From Woeseiaceae bacterium (lineage in GTDB: Bacteria > Pseudomonadota > Gammaproteobacteria > Steroidobacterales > Woeseiaceae): a DNA stretch of 9,972 nucleotides. Shown piece after piece: positions 6,259 through 9,972 of the stretch. Position numbers and translations under genes: made by a program. The stretch covers positions 1 through 9,972 of the forward strand of contig JAKEGN010000363.1 in the NCBI GenBank assembly GCA_022615525.1, written 5' to 3'. The notes under the pieces were generated by a model. It was not told where the DNA came from and ran no database searches. It was given only the letters and a program-made list of their open reading frames with translations. The first letter of the stretch is position 1. Each line of letters begins with the position of its first letter.

Positions 6259-6282
6259 TACCGACGGTTAGTGCCGTCGGTA
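6259..6282 (-). terminator. Hairpin downstream of the DUF4199 gene
   Basis: TACCGACGG and CCGTCGGTA form a perfect 9-bp stem with a 6-base loop, 65 bp past the DUF4199 stop. Only a short T stretch (TATTTC) follows on the minus strand, so termination would be weak. It could instead be a protein-binding inverted repeat. Confidence 0.45.
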
Positions 6283-6346
6283 AGTGTTACACGATGCGCA
6301 ATTGTCAACAAATCCGACGCTGGACAGTACCCTCGCGCATGGGCTG

Positions 6347-6854
6347 TCACGCGGCCACGGTTGCCCCGCCCCTTTTCATCACGTATGCCGCAATCAGGCT
6401 CATCAGCAAGCCGACCGGGAAGATTTCGACAAAGGTCATCGGCAGGCGAATCAGCGGATTCGCGTACATCTCCTTCATGGACTCCATCTCGCTGGCAAGT
6501 TCGGCCAGTTGTTCCTGCGACGCCTGCCTTCTCCTTCTCCAACAAAGAGGCAGCGTACGTGTCCATGAACGTGTAATCCGTCGACACGAGGTACAGCTCC
6601 CAGACGAATACGTAGATCAGGCTGGCCACCAGCGTGATGCCGAGCCCCAAGCCGAAACCCGTGCCGAAGCGAATGACACCACCCAGTGCGTCATCCCTGT
6701 ACGTCTTGACCGCAAGGAAGATGGTGCTGAAAGCAATGAACATGACCAGGAAACCGAGCCAGGTCGACGCGATGCCCACCACCAGGCTGAGGATGGCGCT
6801 GCCGATGATGATGAGCCCGGCGATGACGCCGTAGACAAGAATGGGCTTTTGCAT
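6347..6854 (-). pseudogene. DUF4199 membrane protein, frameshifted
   Basis: The frame opens at ATG 6854 with an excellent ribosome site (GGGAGG at 6866-6861) and reads MQKPILVYGVIAGLIIIGSA, typical of the DUF4199 family, with hydrophobic segments at about 5-27, 31-49 and 65-90. After YAASLLEKEKA (about residue 110) the frame becomes non-protein-like. Shifting one base near 6520-6527 restores a family-like end: QEQLAELASEMESMKEMY, then NPLIRLPMTFVEIFPVGLLM, then SLIAAYVMKRGG, stopping at 6347. The repaired length of about 168 residues is normal for the family. Family members often read G-A-S here, so loss of CG from GGCGCGTCG is the simplest cause. The GAGAAGGAGAAGG tract nearby also invites slippage or a sequencing error. 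Function of the family is unknown. Confidence 0.8.
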
Positions 6855-6878
6855 GACTTTCCTCCCGTTGATGGAGCG

Positions 6879-6903
6879 AAAAAACCAGCACCGGGGGTCC
6901 TGG
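6879..6903 (-). terminator. Intrinsic terminator after the GNAT gene
   Basis: On the minus strand, CCAG/CTGG and ACC/GGT pair around a G-G mismatch and a CCC loop (6903-6885), followed by six T (6884-6879). It should end the GNAT transcript. Its T run ends only 24 bp before the DUF4199 start codon and 12 bp before its ribosome site. Confidence 0.55.
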
Positions 6904-6910
6904 CAGGCCA

Positions 6911-6926
6911 TCACCCGAACGGGTGA
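6911..6926. repeat. Short perfect inverted repeat
   Basis: TCACCC and GGGTGA flank a GAAC centre. An outer pair, CCTGGC (6899-6904) and GCCAGG (6932-6937), encloses it, so a larger cruciform overlapping the adjacent terminator is possible. It may be an operator or a competing RNA fold in the DUF4199 leader. Nothing else is supported in 6938-7050; GATAAT on the minus strand near 6977 has no matching -35. Confidence 0.4.
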
Positions 6927-7050
6927 ATCTGGCCAGGTCATCCGAAAAGATGATATTGCGTGGACAGCTACCCGATTATCAGGGGACCAGTTGCAACGAC
7001 CTCGCTTTCCTTACTGCCTGTCCGCGCCGGGACACTTCCGATCGGTGCCG

Positions 7051-7482
7051 TCAATCGTCGTTCAGCTTCTGGCTGAAATGAAAGCTGCTGATCTGCATGC
7101 CCTGTGCGAAATAGAAGCGATGTGCCCGATGCCTTTGCGTACCGGAGTCGAGGTGCAGCCATGCACAGCCTGATTCCTTTGCGACGTCGCGCAGCCAGTC
7201 CAGCATGACCTTGCCATATCCTGCCGATCGCAATTCTCCCGTCGTGACCAGGTCATCGACGTACAGGTTTTTGCCCATGAAGAGGCTGGTGAAAATCCGG
7301 AAACCGGCGGCGGCGACGACCGTTTGCCTGTCTTCGATGAAAGCCAGGCGGAAACCTTCGGCCTCCATGCCGCGAACCATTTTGACGAAAGAATCCGCGT
7401 GCAGATGCGGCCGCAACTCCACGATCACGGGAAAACATCGCGAGATGTCCTCGTCTGTTTTCGCAATTCTCGGGACTGCCAT
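7051..7482 (-). CDS. GNAT family N-acetyltransferase
   Basis: This 143-residue cytosolic acetyltransferase would use acetyl-CoA. The acetyl-CoA pyrophosphate loop R-x-x-G-x-G is present as RSAGYG (85-90), preceded by the beta-strand NLYVDDLVTT (72-81) and followed by helix KVMLDWLRDVAKE. The C-terminal GNAT part is LHLDSGTQRHRAHRFYFAQG (109-128). Length is that of a single GNAT domain. The ATG at 7482-7480 is the first sensible start: the frame continues upstream but overlaps the preceding gene and is Arg/Pro-rich there. The ribosome site is weak; AGGAAGGGG lies about 23 bases away. The gene starts 37 bp after the upstream secreted-protein gene, so coupled expression is likely. The acceptor substrate is unknown. 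Confidence 0.88.
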   Translation of the reverse strand: MAVPRIAKTDEDISRCFPVIVELRPHLHADSFVKMVRGMEAEGFRLAFIEDRQTVVAAAGFRIFTSLFMGKNLYVDDLVTTGELRSAGYGKVMLDWLRDVAKESGCAWLHLDSGTQRHRAHRFYFAQGMQISSFHFSQKLNDD

Positions 7483-7519
7483 CGCGGCGGCGTCTCGGTC
7501 CCCGCCCCTTCCTGCGGGA

Positions 7520-8122
7520 TCAGTCCGCGGCGCGAATGGATCCGACGAAACGTTCGAAAGCCGCATCGAACGCGGCCTTGAATTCCGGCGTGACTGCTTC
7601 ACAACCGCCGGGAACATTTCGCATGAAGAGTATGGTGCCTTGCGCGGTGCCGTCTGCATTGATGACAACGAGCTGTACCGCCTGCATGGCAGGCACGATT
7701 TTCACGCCCTGGTCTTCAACGAATTCGAATGTCGGGTCGCTGTCCCCATCGAGGTCTTCCTGGCTGATGTCGATGCAGGCATCACGCACGCGGAACTCTC
7801 GTCCGGCAATTTGGCGAACGGGATAGTTCTTGTTACTCAGCGTGCCGGCGCCGGCATCGGTCGTTTCGACCTGCACCGTGACGAACTGGTCGTCCGCGAA
7901 GTACCCGGCCAGTGACACTTTGAGATTCTCGTCGAGAAAACTGGGAGTCGAATGCATCGGGCCTGCGGCAAAAGCTTGCGCCGGCTTGGGAATGACTGCA
8001 TTGAAGGGGCCGGAAACGTGGATGTTGCCGTCCTTGTCGACGCTGATGTATTCATCGCCAGCAAAAGCCGTGAATGTCAGCAAAATCAATGCGGTAGCTG
8101 CCGCTGGCAGGATTCTTCTCAT
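7520..8122 (-). CDS. Secreted or periplasmic protein of unknown function
   Basis: This is a 200-residue protein with a clear Sec signal peptide: MRRI, a hydrophobic core, then likely cleavage after AFA (about residue 21) ahead of GDEYISVDKDG. The mature part has an acidic stretch QEDLDGDSDPTFEF (121-134) and two cysteines (116 and 174) that could pair. Its repeated short beta-like stretches (VTVQVETTD, VQLVVINADGTAQG, TILFMRN) suggest a compact beta domain. The start at 8122 is chosen over one nine codons earlier because GGGAGGG sits eight bases before it and the signal peptide then begins properly. I do not recognise the family. It precedes the GNAT gene on the same strand and faces the glutamine synthetase gene across a 155-bp divergent gap. 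Confidence 0.8.
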   Translation of the reverse strand: MRRILPAAATALILLTFTAFAGDEYISVDKDGNIHVSGPFNAVIPKPAQAFAAGPMHSTPSFLDENLKVSLAGYFADDQFVTVQVETTDAGAGTLSNKNYPVRQIAGREFRVRDACIDISQEDLDGDSDPTFEFVEDQGVKIVPAMQAVQLVVINADGTAQGTILFMRNVPGGCEAVTPEFKAAFDAAFERFVGSIRAAD

Positions 8123-8277
8123 TGTCGTTACCCTCCCGGTCTGGTTCACCTAGGCTGACACGAAAGGGGCCCATTTTCCAGCCTGCAGCACCTGCGCCGG
8201 AACAAATAAACGGGGGCTGCAAACGACGCTCACGTTATTATTGTTCCTGGGAATTAAACGATGGATCGGAGTGCAGC
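8123..8277. promoter_or_regulatory. Divergent intergenic region
   Basis: This 155-bp gap must hold promoters for the secreted-protein gene (minus) and the glutamine synthetase gene (plus). TATTAT at 8236-8241 is a fair -10 on the plus strand, one mismatch from consensus, with no convincing -35 at 16-18 bp. No clear inverted repeat or sigma-54 GG-N10-GC site was found. Confidence 0.3.
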
Positions 8278-9654
8278 ATGAGTAAAGCCGGGTCAAACTG
8301 GATGGAAACCTTGCCCGAGGCGTTCAAGATCTATCGCGCCGGGCGCGAGATCGACGAGGTCGAATGCATCGTGCCGGACCTCGCGGGCATGTCGCGCGGC
8401 AAAGCCATGCCGGTGCGCAAGTTCAACCCGCAGCACGAGACCTACCTGCCGGTATCGATTTTTTACCAGACCATTACCGGCCGCGACGTGGAAATGGACA
8501 TCCCGAACCAATGGGCCGAAGGAGACCTGGTACTGAAGCCGGACATGTCGACAGCCAAAGCGGTGCCCTGGGCGAAGGAACCGACTCTGCAGGTCATCCA
8601 CGATATGTATACGCGCGATGGCGTGCCGGTCAGCATCGCACCGCGGCAGGTGCTGAAGCGCGTGGTGGACCTGTATGCACAACGGAACTGGAGGCCGGTC
8701 GTTGCTCCCGAGCTCGAGTTCTACCTGATCAAACCCAACCTGGACCCGAACGAGCCGATACAGGCGCCGGTCGGCAGAACCGGGCGGCAAGGCTCCGGCA
8801 ACCAGTCCTATTCGATGTCCGCCGTCGACGACTACGGTCCTGTCGTCGACACGATCTACAACTTCGCGCGCGATGCCGGTCTCACCATCGATACCGTGAT
8901 GCAGGAAGACGGCGCGGGGCAGGTGGAAATCAACCTGTCACACGGGGATCCGCTCCTGCTTGCCGACCAGGTGTTCTATTTCAAGCGCATCATCCGCGAA
9001 GCGGCTCTGAACCATCACATGTTTGCAACCTTCATGGCCAAACCGATGCGCGACCAGCCGGGTTCTGCCATGCACGTGCACCAGAGCGTCGTGGACCTGA
9101 CGACAGGAGAGAATATTTTCAGCGATGCGCAGGGAAATGCCACTGAGCATTTCATGCATTTCATCGGCGGCTGCCAGAAATACCTGCCGCAGGCGCTGCC
9201 GCTGATTGCGCCGTACGTGAACAGCTACCGCCGCTTCGAGTCCGATGCCAATTCCAGCGCGCCAACCAATTTCGCCTGGGGCTATGACAACCGTGCAACA
9301 GGATTGCGTGTACCGAACTCCGCGCCGCAGAACCGGCGCCTGGAGAACCGCGTGGTCGGTGTCGACTGCAACCCGTATCTCGCCATCGCGGTCGGGCTCG
9401 CCTGCGGTTATCTCGGCATGACGAAAAACGTTTCGCCGGGCGAACCGGCAGTCGGGGAGCCGGACGATGACGAATACACCATTCCGACCACGCTGGACGA
9501 AGCCCTCACTATGTTCGAGGAAGCAACCGACGTTCACGAAGTGCTGGGCGCGGAGTTCTGCATGGTCTTCGACGCCGTCAAGCGCGAGGAAATGCGCCTC
9601 TTCCATCGCGAGATAAGTCCCTGGGAGCGCGAGCACCTGTTGCTGAACGTGTGA
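8278..9654 (+). CDS. Glutamine synthetase family enzyme, probable gamma-glutamylpolyamine synthetase
   Basis: This 458-residue cytosolic ligase joins glutamate to an amine using ATP. The GS catalytic set is complete: PELEFYL (144-150) and QEDGAGQVEIN (209-219) supply the metal-binding Glu residues, SAMHVHQS (263-270) the metal and ATP-site His residues, and SYRRFESDANS (316-326), DNRATGLRVP (337-346) and RRLENRV (353-359) the Arg/Glu active-site residues. The adenylylation loop NLYDLPPEE of type I GlnA is absent. Length and motif wording fit the PuuA/polyamine group (E. coli PuuA is 472 residues) better than ammonia-assimilating GlnA. Start ATG 8278 has GGAG at 8268-8271, six bases away; the longer upstream frame is not coding. 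The next gene starts 36 bp downstream. The amine substrate is inferred only, as no puuB/C/D partner is in view. Confidence 0.88.
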   Translation: MSKAGSNWMETLPEAFKIYRAGREIDEVECIVPDLAGMSRGKAMPVRKFNPQHETYLPVSIFYQTITGRDVEMDIPNQWAEGDLVLKPDMSTAKAVPWAKEPTLQVIHDMYTRDGVPVSIAPRQVLKRVVDLYAQRNWRPVVAPELEFYLIKPNLDPNEPIQAPVGRTGRQGSGNQSYSMSAVDDYGPVVDTIYNFARDAGLTIDTVMQEDGAGQVEINLSHGDPLLLADQVFYFKRIIREAALNHHMFATFMAKPMRDQPGSAMHVHQSVVDLTTGENIFSDAQGNATEHFMHFIGGCQKYLPQALPLIAPYVNSYRRFESDANSSAPTNFAWGYDNRATGLRVPNSAPQNRRLENRVVGVDCNPYLAIAVGLACGYLGMTKNVSPGEPAVGEPDDDEYTIPTTLDEALTMFEEATDVHEVLGAEFCMVFDAVKREEMRLFHREISPWEREHLLLNV

Positions 9655-9690
9655 CGGCCAACCTCGAACATCGCTCGCCGAGGAATTCCT

Positions 9691-9972
9691 ATGAAGAAAG
9701 TGTTGAAGTACGCGGCCTGGACGATTGCGGCAATCGTAGTCCTGGCCCTCGGTGCCTGGGCCTGGGCTCACCAGGTGGCCATGGACCGCTACGAGAAAAA
9801 CTGGACGGTACACGATGCCGGCTTTCCGATCCCGTTTCCGTTGAGCGCGGATGAGCTCGACGCCCTGCGGCTCGATGCAATAGCGGCAGGCGCAGATCCA
9901 GGTAATCCGCTGGCCGGCGTCGACCTCGAAACCCAGGCACTCGAGCGCGCCATCGCCAATGGCCGGCGCCTG
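9691..9972 (+). CDS. Exported, membrane-anchored protein, 5' part; possible cytochrome c
   Basis: Ninety-four codons run from ATG 9691 to the window end with no stop. GAGGAA at 9680-9685 is a good ribosome site. Residues 1-26 (MKKVLKYAAWTIAAIVVLAL, then GAWAWA) form an N-terminal membrane anchor or signal. The following segment, with the FPIPFPL motif and the final LERAIANGRRL, resembles the region just before the heme-binding CxxCH of some membrane-anchored proteobacterial c-type cytochromes. The heme motif would lie beyond the window, so this is inference. It follows the glutamine synthetase gene by 36 bp and probably shares its transcript. Confidence 0.7.
   Translation, partial: MKKVLKYAAWTIAAIVVLALGAWAWAHQVAMDRYEKNWTVHDAGFPIPFPLSADELDALRLDAIAAGADPGNPLAGVDLETQALERAIANGRRL

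Noticed and set aside
6126..6926. A plus-strand 266-codon frame over the DUF4199 region
   Set aside because: Antisense to DUF4199; its His/Glu/Asp-rich second half is the complement of hydrophobic codons.
8938..9813. A 291-codon minus-strand frame opposite the glutamine synthetase gene
   Set aside because: Antisense to a complete catalytic gene; no coherent domain.
1..9972. CRISPR arrays, tRNA or rRNA genes, complete insertion sequences, or a defence island
   Set aside because: No regularly spaced repeats, no cloverleaf-like segment, no transposase or integrase frame, and no defence-family domain were found in any gene.

Overview
The window is chromosomal DNA from a Gram-negative proteobacterium, most likely a gammaproteobacterium. 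The evidence is GC-rich coding sequence, a lipobox protein with Ala at +2, a PhoB-type promoter in front of a PlcP-like lipid phosphoesterase, a type II NADH dehydrogenase, and a DUF4199 membrane protein. The lineage cannot be fixed more closely from the sequence. No tRNA, rRNA, CRISPR array, complete transposon or phage gene is visible. Genes are packed on both strands.

Layout. (1) 67-1059, minus: an ornithine cyclodeaminase/mu-crystallin family protein. It is divergent from (2) chrB (1148-2182) and chrA (2214-3548), a chromate resistance pair. The 88-bp gap between the divergent genes holds a perfect 7-5-7 inverted repeat that looks like an operator. chrB carries a near-ideal internal ribosome site and ATG at the joint between its two domains. 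(3) 3551-3579: three TTGTC/CTGTC half-sites spaced exactly 11 bp, reading as a Pho box, followed by plcP (3661-4443). This gene is commonly called UDP-2,3-diacylglucosamine diphosphatase but is better explained as a phosphate-starvation phospholipase C. (4) 4515-4694, minus: a 59-residue cysteine-rich lipoprotein, downstream of ndh (4778-6034, minus).

(5) 6035-6346 is the only gene-free stretch over 300 bp. It holds a perfect 51-bp palindrome that ends four bases from the ndh start codon, an intrinsic terminator pointing at ndh, and two further hairpins. (6) 6347-6854, minus: a DUF4199 membrane protein broken by a small frameshift. (7) 7051-7482 and 7520-8122, minus: a GNAT acetyltransferase and a secreted protein of unknown function, probably one transcript, followed by a terminator at 6879-6903. 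(8) 8278-9654, plus: a glutamine synthetase family enzyme of the gamma-glutamylpolyamine synthetase type, then the start of an exported, membrane-anchored protein (9691 to the window end) that may be a cytochrome c.

How the parts work together: chrBA exports and senses chromate. plcP remodels phospholipids when phosphate is scarce. ndh feeds NADH electrons to quinone. The glutamine synthetase homologue probably begins gamma-glutamylated polyamine or amine catabolism. These are separate housekeeping and stress modules, not one obvious new system. The most notable signals are the small lipoprotein, the internal chrB start, the Pho box that redirects the plcP annotation, the palindrome crowding the ndh start, and the frameshifted DUF4199 gene.
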